The notes: generated by a model from the sequence alone, not told the origin. DNA of 64,000 bases from Nocardioides sp. S5 (GCF_017310035.1 NZ_CP022296.1:2604001-2668000); one strand, 5' to 3'; positions 1-9,106 are shown, counted from the first letter of the stretch. Numbers and translations: made by a program.

Positions 1-852
1 CAGGCGCTCCATCACCTCGCGGCTGTGGAGCGTGCGCCCGTCGAACATGGTGCCGAGGACGCCGTCGATCTCGAGCTTGGGGTTGAGCCGCTCACGGACC
101 TTGTCGATCGTGGTCTTGAGCAGCGCCACGCCGCGGAGCGCGAAGTACTCGCACTCCAGCGGGACGATGACGCCGTCGGAGGCGGTCAGGGCATTGACCG
201 TCAGCAGGCCGAGCGAGGGCTGGCAGTCGATGAGGATGACGTCGTAGTGCTCGAGCGCCGGTGCCAGCACGCGCTGGAGGGTCTGCTCGCGCGCCACCTC
301 GTGCACCAGCTGCACCTCGGCGGCCGACAGGTCGATGTTGGACGGCAGGAGGTCCATGCCCTCGATGCCCGACGGCACCACGACCTCGTCGAGGGTGGTC
401 TCCCGGTCCATCAGCAGGTTGTAGATGGTGGCGTCCATCTCGTGGGGGTTGAGCCCCAGGCCCACCGACAGCGAGCCCTGGGGGTCGAAGTCCACCAGCA
501 GCACCTTGCGACCGAACTCGGCCAGCGAGGCCCCGAGGTTGATCGTCGTGGTGGTCTTGCCGACACCGCCCTTCTGGTTGCACATCGACACCACGCGCGC
601 ACCGCCGCGACCGGTCAGCGGGGCCGGGTCCGGGAAGACCGGCATCGGGCGCCCCGTGGGACCGAGCGGGACCACGGCGGGCGGCTGGGTGTCCGCTTCG
701 GCGATCGGTCGTTCGAAGGGGATCGGCTGGGTCACGTGGTACTCGTCTCGAGATGGGGGGGCGGGTTGCTGCGGCTGGGGTGGTCGGACGAGAGGAGGCA
801 TCTCGGAGGCACTGCTGCCGAAGTCCTGACCGGGACGTCCCGCACCGCTCAT
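1..852 (-). CDS. parA: ParA/Soj-family ATPase, C-terminus beyond window
   Basis: First 284 codons of a ParA/Soj (MinD-like) ATPase involved in chromosome partitioning; the C-terminus lies beyond the left edge. A Pro/Gln-rich extension of about 85 residues precedes the core. Residues 91-101 (CNQKGGVGKTT) are the deviant Walker A motif with its signature lysine, followed by LLVDFDPQGS near residue 118 (Walker A'). The ATG at 852 is chosen because GGAGGAG lies 7 nt upstream. In actinobacteria this orphan parA normally precedes scpA-scpB, which would lie just outside the window. It has its own promoter-like sequence about 100 bp upstream. Known of the family: ATP-dependent DNA binding and dimerisation; the partner here cannot be seen. 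Confidence 0.9.
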   Translation of the reverse strand, partial: MSGAGRPGQDFGSSASEMPPLVRPPQPQQPAPPSRDEYHVTQPIPFERPIAEADTQPPAVVPLGPTGRPMPVFPDPAPLTGRGGARVVSMCNQKGGVGKTTTTINLGASLAEFGRKVLLVDFDPQGSLSVGLGLNPHEMDATIYNLLMDRETTLDEVVVPSGIEGMDLLPSNIDLSAAEVQLVHEVAREQTLQRVLAPALEHYDVILIDCQPSLGLLTVNALTASDGVIVPLECEYFALRGVALLKTTIDKVRERLNPKLEIDGVLGTMFDGRTLHSREVMERL

Positions 853-912
853 GTCCGCTCCTCCACACGTCGACCTGGGCTTCGATTGGATCACGCCGAA
901 GGCCCCGGACTT

Positions 913-928
913 TGTCGACACGTCGACA
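913..928. promoter_or_regulatory. 16-bp palindrome upstream of parA (candidate operator)
   Basis: TGTCGACACGTCGACA: two perfect 7-bp arms (TGTCGAC/GTCGACA) around a 2-bp centre. It lies between the candidate parA promoter and the parA start, in the presumed 5' leader. It resembles a dimeric repressor operator. It is not parS: it shares only the outer TGT...ACA and the high symmetry. Confidence 0.4.
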
Positions 929-950
929 GTTCCGAGAACGGCTCGGCGCG

Positions 951-979
951 ACTCTAGGTCCGCCGTGGACACCCCACAA
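951..979 (-). promoter_or_regulatory. Candidate parA promoter
   Basis: On the minus strand TTGTGG (974-979) and TAGAGT (951-956) are separated by exactly 17 bp, a good sigma70-type match. Transcription would start about 90 nt upstream of the parA ATG and include the palindrome at 913-928 in the leader. Confidence 0.5.
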
Positions 980-1036
980 CACCGGGACCCGGTCCCACAG
1001 GCGTCGGACCAGATCTGTGCACGGAGCCACGGTCCC

Positions 1037-1063
1037 GTGCACAGGCGGAGGCTGCCTGTGCAC
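1037..1063 (-). terminator. Hairpin after the helicase gene
   Basis: GTGCACAGGC and GCCTGTGCAC form a perfect 10-bp stem with a 7-nt loop, 40 bp downstream of the helicase stop codon. There is no U-run, as is common in high-GC actinobacteria. It probably ends helicase transcription before parA starts. Confidence 0.5.
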
Positions 1064-1102
1064 AAACCTGTGCGATCTCCCCGGGAGCGCTCAGCGCCCG
1101 GC

Positions 1103-3727
1103 TCAGAGGTCGCCGAGGCGCCGCATCGCGACCGTCGCCAGCACGAGCTCACCGGCGCTGTCGGTGGCGTCGCAGTCGACGACGGCCTCGATCACCCAGT
1201 CGTGGTCGCCCTCGGGGTCGTGGATCGTCTGGCGTACGTCGCGCAGCCGCGCCTCGGTGCCCTCCTCGGCCCCCACCGGCTCGCCGGTGCGCTCCTCCCC
1301 CACGACCAGCAGGTCCGGACCGCGGGCGTCGGCGTCGGTCAGCACCCGGTCGTGCTCGGCGTAGTAGGCCTCGAGCGCCTCGTCCCACACGGACCGGCCG
1401 ACGACCACCTGTCGCGGCGGGTCGGTGCGGTCGGCCGCGGCCCGCTCGAGGCGGACCAGGACGTCGAGGTCGTCGCGGGACACGGCGTCGACCCGCGCCC
1501 ACATCGCGTTGCGGAGCATGACCCGGAACGGACGCTCCTGGCGCGTGAGGGGGCGCGGAGGGGGCGGCGGCTCGTGGTGCGACACCGCGCCCGGCACGTG
1601 CGCCGGGTCGGACAGCGCCTCCCACTCGTCGAGCAGCGAGGAGTCCGTCTGGCGCACCGTCTCCCCCAGCCACTCGATGACGTCCTCCACCTCGGGAGCG
1701 CGGTGCGCCTCGGGCACCGAGTGGCGCAGCGTCCGGTAGGCGTCGGTGAGGTAGCGCAGCACCAGGCCCTCGGAGCGGGCGAGCTGGTAGCGGCCGACGA
1801 AGTCGGTGAACCCCATCCCGTTCTCCCACATCTCCCGCACCACCGACTTCGGCCCCAGGGCGTCGTCGGGGAGCCAGGGGTGCGTCTGCTGGTAGGTCGC
1901 GTAGAGCGCCTCGAGCAGCTCGCGCAGCGGTTGCGGCCAGGTGATCTCCTCGAGCAGCGCCATCCGCTCGTCGTACTCCAGCCCGTCGGCCTTCATCTCG
2001 CCGATCGCCTCGCCGCGGGCGGCGTGCTGCTGGGCCATCAGGATCTGGCGCGGCGCCTCGAGGACGGACTCGACGATCGAGACGACGTCGAGGCCGTAGG
2101 TCTCCGACTCGGGGTCGAGCACGTCGAAGGCAGCCAGCGCGAAGTGCGCGAGCGGCTGGTTGATCGCGAAGTCCTCGGGCAGGTCGACGGCCAGGACGTA
2201 GCGGCGACCGAAGCGGTCGACCTCGGGCAGCCGGGTGACGATGCCCGTGCGCACGAGCGAGCGCGACAGGCGCAGGGCGCGCCGGGCCAGCCGGAGCTGG
2301 GCGCGGCGCTCCTCGTGGTTGTCGGTGACCAGGCGCCGCATCACCGCGAAGGCGTCCTCCTCGCGTGACACGACGTTGACCAGCATCGAGTTGTCGACCT
2401 TCATCCGGCTGCTCAGCCGCTCCGGCACGCCCGCGACGAGCTTGTCGAAGGTCTGCTCGGTCCACACCACCGTGCCCTCGGGGGCCTTCTTGAGCTGGGC
2501 CTTGGACTTCTTCTTCCCGGCCGCGACCCGCGCGGCCGACTTGGCCTTGGCCTGCTCGTTCTCGATGACGAAGTCCGGCGCCTGCACGACGACGTAGCCG
2601 GCCGTGTCGTAGCCCGCGCGGCCCGCGCGGCCGGCGATCTGCAGGAACTCCCTCGTCCGCAGCACCCGCTGCCGGGTGCCGTCGAACTTGGCCAGCCCGG
2701 TGAAGAGCACGGTGCGGATCGGCACGTTGATGCCGACGCCGAGCGTGTCGGTGCCGCAGATGACCCGGAGCAGCCCGGCCTGGGCGAGCGTCTCGACGAG
2801 TCGGCGGTACTTCGGCAGCATGCCGGCGTGGTGGACGCCGATGCCGCTGCGCACCATCCGCGACAGCGTCTTGCCGAAGCCCGTGCCGAACCGGAAGCCG
2901 CCGATGCGCTCGGCGATCGCGTCCTTGTCGACCTTCAGTCCCCCGCCGCTGGCCGCGAGCTTCGACTTGAGCAGGTTGGTCGCGTGCTCGACGGCGGCCG
3001 CCTGGGTGAAGTGGACGACGTAGACGGGGTCCTGCCCCGTCGTCACGAGCTCCTCGAGCGTGTCGTCGAGCGGCTCCATCGACCAGCGGAAGCTCAGCGG
3101 CACGGGACGTTCGGCGTCGTCCACGACGGCGGTGTCGCGGCCGGTGCGCCGCTGGAGGTCCTCGACGAAGAAGGAGACGTCGCCCAGGGTGGCCGACATC
3201 AGCAGGAACTGGGCGTCGACCAGCTCCAGGAGCGGCACCTGCCAGGCCCAGCCACGGTCGTGCTCGGAGTAGAAGTGGAACTCGTCCATCACCACCAGGC
3301 CGACGTCGGCGCCCCGGCCCTCGCGCAGTGCGATGTTGGCCAGCACCTCGGCGGTGCAGCAGATGATCGGGGCGTCGGGGTTCACCGCCGCGTCGCCGGT
3401 GAGCATGCCGACGTTGTCGGCGCCGAAGACCTCGATGAGGGCGAAGAACTTCTCGCTCACCAGCGCCTTGATGGGCGCGGTGTAGAAGCTGACCTTGTCC
3501 TGCGCGAGCGCTGCCACGTGGGCGCCGATGGCGACCAGCGACTTCCCCGACCCGGTGGGGGTCGCGAGGATCACGTGGTTGCCGCCGAGCAGCTCGATGA
3601 CCGCCTCGTCCTGGTGCGGGTAGAGGTCCAGCCCCTGGTCGAGGACCCAGCCGGTGAAGGCGTCGTAGACGGCGTCCGGGTCGGCGCCCGTCGGCACACG
3701 GGTGTCGAGTCGTACGGCGTCCGGCAT
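1103..3727 (-). CDS. Ski2-like DEAD/DEAH-box RNA helicase (DUF3516 type)
   Basis: An 874-residue superfamily 2 helicase. Walker A is ATPTGSGKS (residues 55-63), the Walker B box is DEFH (148-151), SATLGD is motif III, and the QIAGRAGRAG stretch is motif VI. A long C-terminal half matches the DUF3516 region found in actinobacterial Ski2/HelY-like proteins. Expected role: ATP-driven unwinding in RNA turnover; the substrate is not shown by the sequence. The ATG at 3727 is preferred; an in-frame TTG at 3739 sits directly on the AGGTGG ribosome-binding site and is unlikely. It follows xerD on the same strand after 47 bp and may be read with the ald-xerD unit. Confidence 0.85.
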   Translation of the reverse strand: MPDAVRLDTRVPTGADPDAVYDAFTGWVLDQGLDLYPHQDEAVIELLGGNHVILATPTGSGKSLVAIGAHVAALAQDKVSFYTAPIKALVSEKFFALIEVFGADNVGMLTGDAAVNPDAPIICCTAEVLANIALREGRGADVGLVVMDEFHFYSEHDRGWAWQVPLLELVDAQFLLMSATLGDVSFFVEDLQRRTGRDTAVVDDAERPVPLSFRWSMEPLDDTLEELVTTGQDPVYVVHFTQAAAVEHATNLLKSKLAASGGGLKVDKDAIAERIGGFRFGTGFGKTLSRMVRSGIGVHHAGMLPKYRRLVETLAQAGLLRVICGTDTLGVGINVPIRTVLFTGLAKFDGTRQRVLRTREFLQIAGRAGRAGYDTAGYVVVQAPDFVIENEQAKAKSAARVAAGKKKSKAQLKKAPEGTVVWTEQTFDKLVAGVPERLSSRMKVDNSMLVNVVSREEDAFAVMRRLVTDNHEERRAQLRLARRALRLSRSLVRTGIVTRLPEVDRFGRRYVLAVDLPEDFAINQPLAHFALAAFDVLDPESETYGLDVVSIVESVLEAPRQILMAQQHAARGEAIGEMKADGLEYDERMALLEEITWPQPLRELLEALYATYQQTHPWLPDDALGPKSVVREMWENGMGFTDFVGRYQLARSEGLVLRYLTDAYRTLRHSVPEAHRAPEVEDVIEWLGETVRQTDSSLLDEWEALSDPAHVPGAVSHHEPPPPPRPLTRQERPFRVMLRNAMWARVDAVSRDDLDVLVRLERAAADRTDPPRQVVVGRSVWDEALEAYYAEHDRVLTDADARGPDLLVVGEERTGEPVGAEEGTEARLRDVRQTIHDPEGDHDWVIEAVVDCDATDSAGELVLATVAMRRLGDL

Positions 3728-3774
3728 GCGTCGATCCAACCACCTGCGCCCCGGCGTGCGGGGGCCGGAGGCGG

Positions 3775-4707
3775 TCAGCCGCGCGCGCGGGGGTGCGCGG
3801 TCGCGAAGACCTCGCGCAGGTTGTCGACCGTGACGAGCGTGTAGACCTGCGTCGTCGTCACCGAGGCGTGGCCGAGCAGCTCCTGCACCACGCGGACGTC
3901 CGCGCCGCCGTCGAGCAGGTGCGTGGCGAAGGAGTGACGCATCGTGTGCGGGGAGACCGAGGCGGTCACGCCGGCCCGCTCGGCGGCCTTCACCAGCACC
4001 GCCCAGGCACTCTGGCGCGAGAGCCGCCCGCCCCGCGAGTTGAGGAAGAGGGCGGGACCGCCGCGGCCGGTGCCGACGAGCTCGGGGCGCGCCCGGGTGA
4101 CGTACGCCTCCACCGCGTCGCGGGCGTAGCCGCCGACCGGCACCAGCCGCTCCTTGCCGCCCTTGCCGCGCAGCAGGACCGTGCCGTCGACCTGGTCGAG
4201 GTCGTCGACGTCGAGGCCCACCGCCTCGGAGATCCGCGCGCCCGTGCCGTAGAGCACCTCCAGCAGCGCGCGGTCGCGCAGGGCGAGGACCGTGTCGGGC
4301 GCGCCCGCCGCCTCCAGGATGGCCTCCACGTCCGACAGCGGCAGCGCCTTGGGCAGCCGCTTCGCAGGGGTGGGTGGCTTCACCGCTGCTGCCGGGTCGG
4401 CGAGCGCGAGCCCGTCGGAGACCGCGAACTTGTGGAAGCCGCGCACGGCCACGACCGTGCGCGCGGCCGAGGTCGCGCTCAGCGGCGGGTGGGCGTCGCT
4501 GCCCTCGCGCAGGCTGACCAGGAACGCGGCCACCGTGGCCTCGGTGATCGCGTCCAGGTCGTCGATGCCCTCGCGGGTCAGGAACTCGTCGTAGCGCCCC
4601 AGGTCACGCCGGTAGGAGCTGAGCGTGTTGGCGGCCAGCCCACGCTCGACGGCGAGGTGGTCGAGGTAGGTGCGCACCGCCCGCCGCAGCGTGACCCCGG
4701 GGCTCAC
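3775..4707 (-). CDS. xerD: Tyrosine recombinase XerD
   Basis: A 310-residue tyrosine recombinase of the XerC/D family that resolves chromosome dimers at dif. The N-terminal SAM-like core-binding domain covers roughly residues 5-95. The catalytic domain carries R158 (TGARISE), a beta-hairpin lysine in GKGGKER (181-187), H254-x-x-R257 (HTMRH), H280 (LLGHAS) and the nucleophile Y289 (TTQVYT), so the active site is complete. It starts at a GTG whose GTGA overlaps the ald stop codon by 4 bp, giving translational coupling. Placement next to ald and a nudix gene, near recN and parA, matches the actinobacterial xerD locus rather than a mobile integrase. Confidence 0.93.
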   Translation of the reverse strand: MSPGVTLRRAVRTYLDHLAVERGLAANTLSSYRRDLGRYDEFLTREGIDDLDAITEATVAAFLVSLREGSDAHPPLSATSAARTVVAVRGFHKFAVSDGLALADPAAAVKPPTPAKRLPKALPLSDVEAILEAAGAPDTVLALRDRALLEVLYGTGARISEAVGLDVDDLDQVDGTVLLRGKGGKERLVPVGGYARDAVEAYVTRARPELVGTGRGGPALFLNSRGGRLSRQSAWAVLVKAAERAGVTASVSPHTMRHSFATHLLDGGADVRVVQELLGHASVTTTQVYTLVTVDNLREVFATAHPRARG

Positions 4708-5819
4708 GCCAGGACGCTGTCGACGCCCACCGAGTCGATGCCGACGGCGGTGCCGACCGGAGCGTTGGTGAGCTGCCCGTCGTGGGTGTTGAGGCCCAGC
4801 GCCAGGCTCGGGTCGTCGCGCAGCGCCTGCGCCCAGCCCTTGTCGGCCAGCGCGACGGCATAGGGCAGCGTCGCGTTGGTCAGGGCGTACGTCGAGGTGT
4901 TGGGCACCGCGCCGGGCATGTTGGCCACGCAGTAGAAGACCGAGTCGTGGACCTCGTAGGTCGGGTCGTCGTGCGTGGTGGCCTGGGAGTCCTCGAAGCA
5001 GCCGCCCTGGTCGATCGCGATGTCGACGAGCACCGAGCCCGGCTTCATCCGCGAGACCAGCTCGTTGGTGACCAGCTTGGGCGCCGCGGCACCGGGGATC
5101 AGCACCGCGCCGATCACCATGTCGGCCTCCATCACCTGCTGCTCGATCGCCAGCTTGGAGGAGGCGAGGCCGTGCACCCGGTTGTTGTAGCGCCAGAACG
5201 ACATGCGCAGCTTGTCGAGGTCGGTGTCGAGGAGCGTGACGTCGGCGCCCATGCCGAGCGCGATGTTGGCGGCGTTCTGGCCCGAGACGCCGGCGCCGAT
5301 GATGACGACCTTGGCGTTCGCCACGCCACCGACGCCACCCATGAGCACGCCGCGCCCGCCGTTGGCCTTCATCAGCGAGTACGCCCCGACCTGGGGCGCG
5401 AGGCAGCCCGCGACCTCCGACATCGGGTAGAGCAGCGGCAGGCCGCCGGAGGGCAGCTGCACGGTCTCGTAGGCGATGGCGGTGACCTTGCGCGCCATCA
5501 GCTCCTCGGTCAGGGGCTTGTCGGCGGCGAGGTGGAGGTAGGTGAAGAGGGTCTGGCCCTCCCGCATCCGGGGGTACTCCTCGGCGACGGGCTCCTTGAC
5601 CTTGAGGATCATGTCGGCGCTGCCCCACACGTCGTCGGCCGTGTCCAGCATCGTGGCGCCGGCGGCGACGTACTCCTCGTCGGGGATCTGCGAGCCCTCA
5701 CCGGCGGACTTCTCGACCACGACGTCGTGACCGTGCTGGACCAGCTCGTGCACGCCGATCGGGGTCAGGGCCACGCGGTACTCGCGGTTCTTGACTTCCT
5801 TGGGTACGCCGACCTTCAT
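4704..5819 (-). CDS. ald: Alanine dehydrogenase
   Basis: A 371-residue NAD-dependent alanine dehydrogenase (L-alanine + NAD+ + H2O = pyruvate + NH4+ + NADH), the family's usual length. The N-terminus [16 protein letters not shown] is diagnostic; H96 in TYLHLA is the conserved catalytic histidine; the Rossmann motif is [14 protein letters not shown] near residue 170. RBS GAGGAG lies 6 nt before the ATG. It heads an operon with xerD, overlapping it by 4 bp. A TAGTCT -10-like hexamer at 5879-5884 and a 12-bp palindrome at 5885-5896 lie upstream, overlapping the end of the nudix gene; whether ald is autonomously regulated cannot be told. Confidence 0.95.
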   Translation of the reverse strand: MKVGVPKEVKNREYRVALTPIGVHELVQHGHDVVVEKSAGEGSQIPDEEYVAAGATMLDTADDVWGSADMILKVKEPVAEEYPRMREGQTLFTYLHLAADKPLTEELMARKVTAIAYETVQLPSGGLPLLYPMSEVAGCLAPQVGAYSLMKANGGRGVLMGGVGGVANAKVVIIGAGVSGQNAANIALGMGADVTLLDTDLDKLRMSFWRYNNRVHGLASSKLAIEQQVMEADMVIGAVLIPGAAAPKLVTNELVSRMKPGSVLVDIAIDQGGCFEDSQATTHDDPTYEVHDSVFYCVANMPGAVPNTSTYALTNATLPYAVALADKGWAQALRDDPSLALGLNTHDGQLTNAPVGTAVGIDSVGVDSVLA

Positions 5820-5884
5820 GCCTAGCTCCTCATGGTCCGGGGGCGCACGACTGTGTGTCGCCCCTCACAGCGGGAGCGAGACTA

Positions 5885-5896
5885 CTCCCGCGGGAG
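5885..5896. promoter_or_regulatory. 12-bp palindrome upstream of ald
   Basis: CTCCCGCGGGAG, a perfect inverted repeat just upstream of a TAGTCT -10-like hexamer (minus strand, 5879-5884) and ending 2 bp before the nudix stop codon. It could be an operator for ald or part of a short termination hairpin for the nudix gene; neither is proven. Confidence 0.25.
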
Positions 5897-5897
5897 C

Positions 5898-6530
5898 TCA
5901 TGGCGCCTCCAGGGTCCCCCGCTGCCGGAGCACCTCGTGGGCGAGCACGGCCTGAGCGAGCGGACCCTGCCGGACCCGCCCCCGGAGCACCGCCTCCAGC
6001 AGGTCGGTCACGGGGGTCCAGAAGACCTCCATCTCGGCCTCCTCGTGCCGCATCTCGAAGTCGCCGCGTGGCGCGTGCGAGAGACCCCGCGCGAGGAAGA
6101 TGTCGTGCACCTCGTCGCTGATCCCGGCGCTGGAATAGGTGCTGAGCAACAGCCGCCATTGCGTCGCCTCGAGCTCGACCTCCTCGCGCAGCTCGCGCTT
6201 CGCGGTCTCGACAGGAGGCTCGTCCGCAGCGTCGCGCAGGCCGGCAGGCAGCTCGACGAACTCGTGGCCGCTGGTGTGCCGGTACTGCCGCAGGCACATG
6301 ACCCGGTCGTGCTCGTCGACGGCCATCACGATGACCGCGCCCGGGTGCTCGAGGCTGATCCGACTGAACTGCTCGGGGTCCTCGGGACGGGTGATGACGT
6401 CCTCGCGCAGGGCCACCACCCAGTCGTCGCGGTGGAGGTAGCGGCTGGAGACCACCGGCCAGGACATCGGCCGGTCCGCGGGCAGCTCGGCAGGAGGAGT
6501 TGCGGGCACGGCGCCGGTCGGGGTGTCCAT
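5898..6530 (-). CDS. NUDIX hydrolase (ADP-ribose pyrophosphatase-like)
   Basis: A 210-residue NUDIX protein. The Nudix box lies around AKRELREEVELEA, with REUxEE intact and an aspartate at the usual GX5E glutamate position. The preceding FVELPAG and the size match ADP-ribose pyrophosphatases that cleave ADP-ribose to AMP and ribose 5-phosphate. The same gene (Rv1700-type) sits between pyrG and xerD in mycobacteria, supporting the call. The ATG at 6530 is chosen because the minus-strand -10 TAGCGT ends 7 nt before it, giving a leaderless message; longer in-frame starts run into pepN and are rejected. Divergent from pepN with 46 bp between starts. Confidence 0.85.
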   Translation of the reverse strand: MDTPTGAVPATPPAELPADRPMSWPVVSSRYLHRDDWVVALREDVITRPEDPEQFSRISLEHPGAVIVMAVDEHDRVMCLRQYRHTSGHEFVELPAGLRDAADEPPVETAKRELREEVELEATQWRLLLSTYSSAGISDEVHDIFLARGLSHAPRGDFEMRHEEAEMEVFWTPVTDLLEAVLRGRVRQGPLAQAVLAHEVLRQRGTLEAP

Positions 6531-6537
6531 GCCCCGC

Positions 6538-6543
6538 ACGCTA
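6538..6543 (-). promoter_or_regulatory. -10 element of the nudix gene (leaderless)
   Basis: TAGCGT on the minus strand, 7 nt before the ATG at 6530. The transcript would start at or next to the start codon. Confidence 0.5.
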
Positions 6544-6563
6544 GCGCGGATGGACACAGTGAG

Positions 6564-6569
6564 TACGGT
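6564..6569 (+). promoter_or_regulatory. -10 element of pepN (leaderless)
   Basis: TACGGT, 7 nt before the ATG at 6577, in the 46-bp divergent region. It supports the ATG at 6577 over the in-frame GTG at 6559, which would lie upstream of the -10. Confidence 0.5.
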
Positions 6570-6576
6570 CACCCTC

Positions 6577-9024
6577 ATGACGCTGTCGACGCTCACCAAG
6601 CACGAAGCCGCCACCCGTTCGGGCCTCCTCGAGGTCCAGCGCTACGACATCGCGGTGGACATGACGGGCCTGCTGGCGGGCGAGGTCTTCGCCTCGGTCA
6701 GCACCATCACCTTCACCTGCTCCGAGCCCGGCGCCTCGACCTTCGTCGACGTCGCGATGGACGTCGCGCGCGCGACCCTGAACGGTGAGGAGCTCGACGT
6801 CACGACGGTCGCCGACGGGCGGCTTCCCCTCCCCGCCCTGGCCGCCGACAACGTCCTGGTGGTCGAGGCCAGCACCACCAACACCGCGACCGGGGAGGGC
6901 ATCCTCCGCACGGTCGACCCGACCGACGAGCTCGTCTACGTCTGGACCAGCCTCGAGCCCGACGAGGCGCGCCGCGTCTGGGCCTGCTTCGACCAGCCCG
7001 ACCTCAAGGCGCCCCACCGCTTCGTCGTCACCGCGCCCTCCTCGTGGTCGGTCACCTCCAACGGCGCCCCGGAGTCGATCGAGGACGCCGACTCCTCCGA
7101 CGCGCGGACCTGGACCTTCCCCGACACGCCGCGCCTGTCGACGTACGTCGTCGTGGTCAACGCGGGTCCCTTCCACGAGGTGCGCCGCCAGCACGACGGC
7201 TACGACCTCGGCTTCTACTGCCGCCAGTCGCTCGTCGCGATCCTCGAGCGCGACCTGGACGAGATGGTCACGCTGACTCGTCAGGGCCTGGCGTTCTTCG
7301 GCGAGCGCTTCGGCTACCGGTTCCCGCAGGAGCGCTACGACCAGGTGTTCGTGCCCAACCTGGGCGGGGCGATGGAGAACTGGGGCTGCGTCACCTACGG
7401 TGACGGCCAGCTCTTCCGCACTCCCCCGACGCACGCGCAGCGCGCGGTCCGCGCCGAGTTCATCTTCCACGAGATGGCGCACATGTGGTTCGGCGACCTG
7501 GTGACCATGCAGTGGTGGGACGACCTCTGGCTCAACGAGGCGTTCGCGTCGTGGGCGGCCAACTGGGGCATGGCCGGTGCGAGCGAGTTCACCGACCAGT
7601 GGGCGACCTTCCTGGCGGTGTCCAAGCGCACCGCCTACGAGATGGACATGAGCCCGGCGCGCCACCCGATCCGCAGCGACGTCCCCGACGTCTCCGCGGC
7701 GATGTCGAACTTCGACGCGATCACCTACGTCAAGGGCCAGAGCGTGCTGCACCAGCTCGTCGCCTTCATCGGCGAGGACGCCTTCGTCGAGGGCCTGCGT
7801 GACTACTTCAGCCGCTACGCCTTCTCCAACACCCGCCTCGACGACCTGATGGACTGCTGCTCCCGCGCCTCGGGCCGCGACCTGTCCGCCTGGACCAAGG
7901 CGTGGCTCGACGAGGCCGGCACCGACGTCATCTCCCTGGTCGGTGACGAGCTGGTCGTCGAGACGACCGACGGGCAGGAGCCGCGCCCGCACCGTCTCGA
8001 CATCGCGGTCTTCGACACGTCCGGCGACACCCTCGTCCCGGTGGGTCGGTCCTCGCACGAGGTCGACGGGTTCCGCACCCCGGTGAAGCTGCCCGCGGGT
8101 GACCTGCGCCTGGTCAACGCCGGCGACTACACGTTCGCGGCGGTCAAACCCGACGCCACGTCGCTGGAGCGGATGCTGCGCCACGTCGACCAGCTCGAGG
8201 ACCCGCTCGATCGCGCCCTCGTGGCCGCGACCGCGGGCCAGCTCCTGCTGCTCGGCGACGTCGCGCCGCGTGACGTCGCCGCCGCCCTCACCGCCGCGCT
8301 GCGCTCGGAGTCCAGCCCCGCGCTGATCGAGCCCTTCCTGAGCCAGGCACTGGTGGTCGCCGACCGCTGGGCCCCCGCGGCCGAGTCCCCCGACCTGCTC
8401 CGCGGCCTCGCCGACGCCGTCGTCGGCCTCGTCGACGTCCCGGACGCCCGTCAGGCCGCGCTGCGCACGTTGGCCGCCTCCGCCTCGACCGACGCCCACT
8501 GGTCGGTCCTGGAGGCCGCCGCCGAGCAGGCCAGCGACCTCGACCTCGCCTGGCGCATGGCCGTACGCCGCTCCGAGCTCGGCGACTACGACGAGGACCG
8601 CGTCGCGCGTCTGCTCGAGGCCGACCCCGACCCCGACGCCGGGATGCGCCGCCTCGCGGTGCTCGCCGCCCGGCCCGACGTCGAGGCCAAGGAGGAGGTC
8701 TGGCGGGCCTTCTTCGTCGACTACGCCGTCCCGGCGAGCCGCGAGACGCTGGTGCTCGGCTCGACGTTCTGGCGCCCGGGCCAGGCCGAGCTGCTCGCGC
8801 CCTTCACGCACCGCTACCTCGAGGAGCTGCACACGCTCAAGGGCGGCCTGCTCAACCAGGGCCTGACGATCCGGGCGATGTACCCCCTCGGTGCGGGCGA
8901 CGCGGACTTCCTCGCCGCCGCCGAGGCCGCGGCGGACGACACCAGCCTGATGGCGTACGCCCGCAACCAGCTGCGCTCGAACTCGTTCGTGCTCGGCCGG
9001 ATCCTGCAGGCCCGCCAGCTCTAG
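6577..9024 (+). CDS. pepN: Aminopeptidase N (M1 family)
   Basis: An 815-residue M1-family zinc aminopeptidase that removes N-terminal residues from peptides in the cytoplasm. GAMEN is at residues 264-268 (exopeptidase motif), the zinc site is HEMAH at 298-302 with the third ligand E321 in LNEAF, exactly the HExxH-X18-E spacing. The C-terminal 350 residues are the ERAP1-like helical domain. Length is normal for the actinobacterial enzyme. Divergent from the nudix gene with its own leaderless -10; its stop codon is followed after 3 bp by a hairpin-bearing tandem repeat that probably ends transcription. Confidence 0.95.
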   Translation: MTLSTLTKHEAATRSGLLEVQRYDIAVDMTGLLAGEVFASVSTITFTCSEPGASTFVDVAMDVARATLNGEELDVTTVADGRLPLPALAADNVLVVEASTTNTATGEGILRTVDPTDELVYVWTSLEPDEARRVWACFDQPDLKAPHRFVVTAPSSWSVTSNGAPESIEDADSSDARTWTFPDTPRLSTYVVVVNAGPFHEVRRQHDGYDLGFYCRQSLVAILERDLDEMVTLTRQGLAFFGERFGYRFPQERYDQVFVPNLGGAMENWGCVTYGDGQLFRTPPTHAQRAVRAEFIFHEMAHMWFGDLVTMQWWDDLWLNEAFASWAANWGMAGASEFTDQWATFLAVSKRTAYEMDMSPARHPIRSDVPDVSAAMSNFDAITYVKGQSVLHQLVAFIGEDAFVEGLRDYFSRYAFSNTRLDDLMDCCSRASGRDLSAWTKAWLDEAGTDVISLVGDELVVETTDGQEPRPHRLDIAVFDTSGDTLVPVGRSSHEVDGFRTPVKLPAGDLRLVNAGDYTFAAVKPDATSLERMLRHVDQLEDPLDRALVAATAGQLLLLGDVAPRDVAAALTAALRSESSPALIEPFLSQALVVADRWAPAAESPDLLRGLADAVVGLVDVPDARQAALRTLAASASTDAHWSVLEAAAEQASDLDLAWRMAVRRSELGDYDEDRVARLLEADPDPDAGMRRLAVLAARPDVEAKEEVWRAFFVDYAVPASRETLVLGSTFWRPGQAELLAPFTHRYLEELHTLKGGLLNQGLTIRAMYPLGAGDADFLAAAEAAADDTSLMAYARNQLRSNSFVLGRILQARQL

Positions 9025-9027
9025 ACC

Positions 9028-9106
9028 GACCGGGCACTTCCTCGCGCTCAGGCGCGCCGACCGGGCACTTCCTCGCGCTCAGGCGCGCCGACCGGGCACT
9101 TCCTCG
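9028..9106. repeat. 2.5 tandem copies of a 31-bp hairpin repeat
   Basis: Copies at 9028-9058, 9059-9089 and a 17-bp partial copy at 9090-9106 begin GACCGGGCACTTCCTCG. Each full unit contains CGCGC-TCAG-GCGCG, a small hairpin. The array fills the gap between the convergent pepN and the unknown gene at 9079 and supplies the latter's last codons and stop. It may act as a bidirectional terminator. Confidence 0.85.

Noticed and set aside
913-928. parS centromere site
   Set aside because: Palindromic and near parA, but the internal bases do not match the actinobacterial parS core TGTTTCACGTGAAACA.
92-1063. 323-codon minus-strand frame over parA
   Set aside because: Overlaps the ParA frame one base out of phase; the true frame holds the Walker motif and runs off the left edge.
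3775-4707. XerD as a phage or integron integrase
   Set aside because: Operon with ald, standard length and actinobacterial xerD context; no attachment repeats or phage genes.
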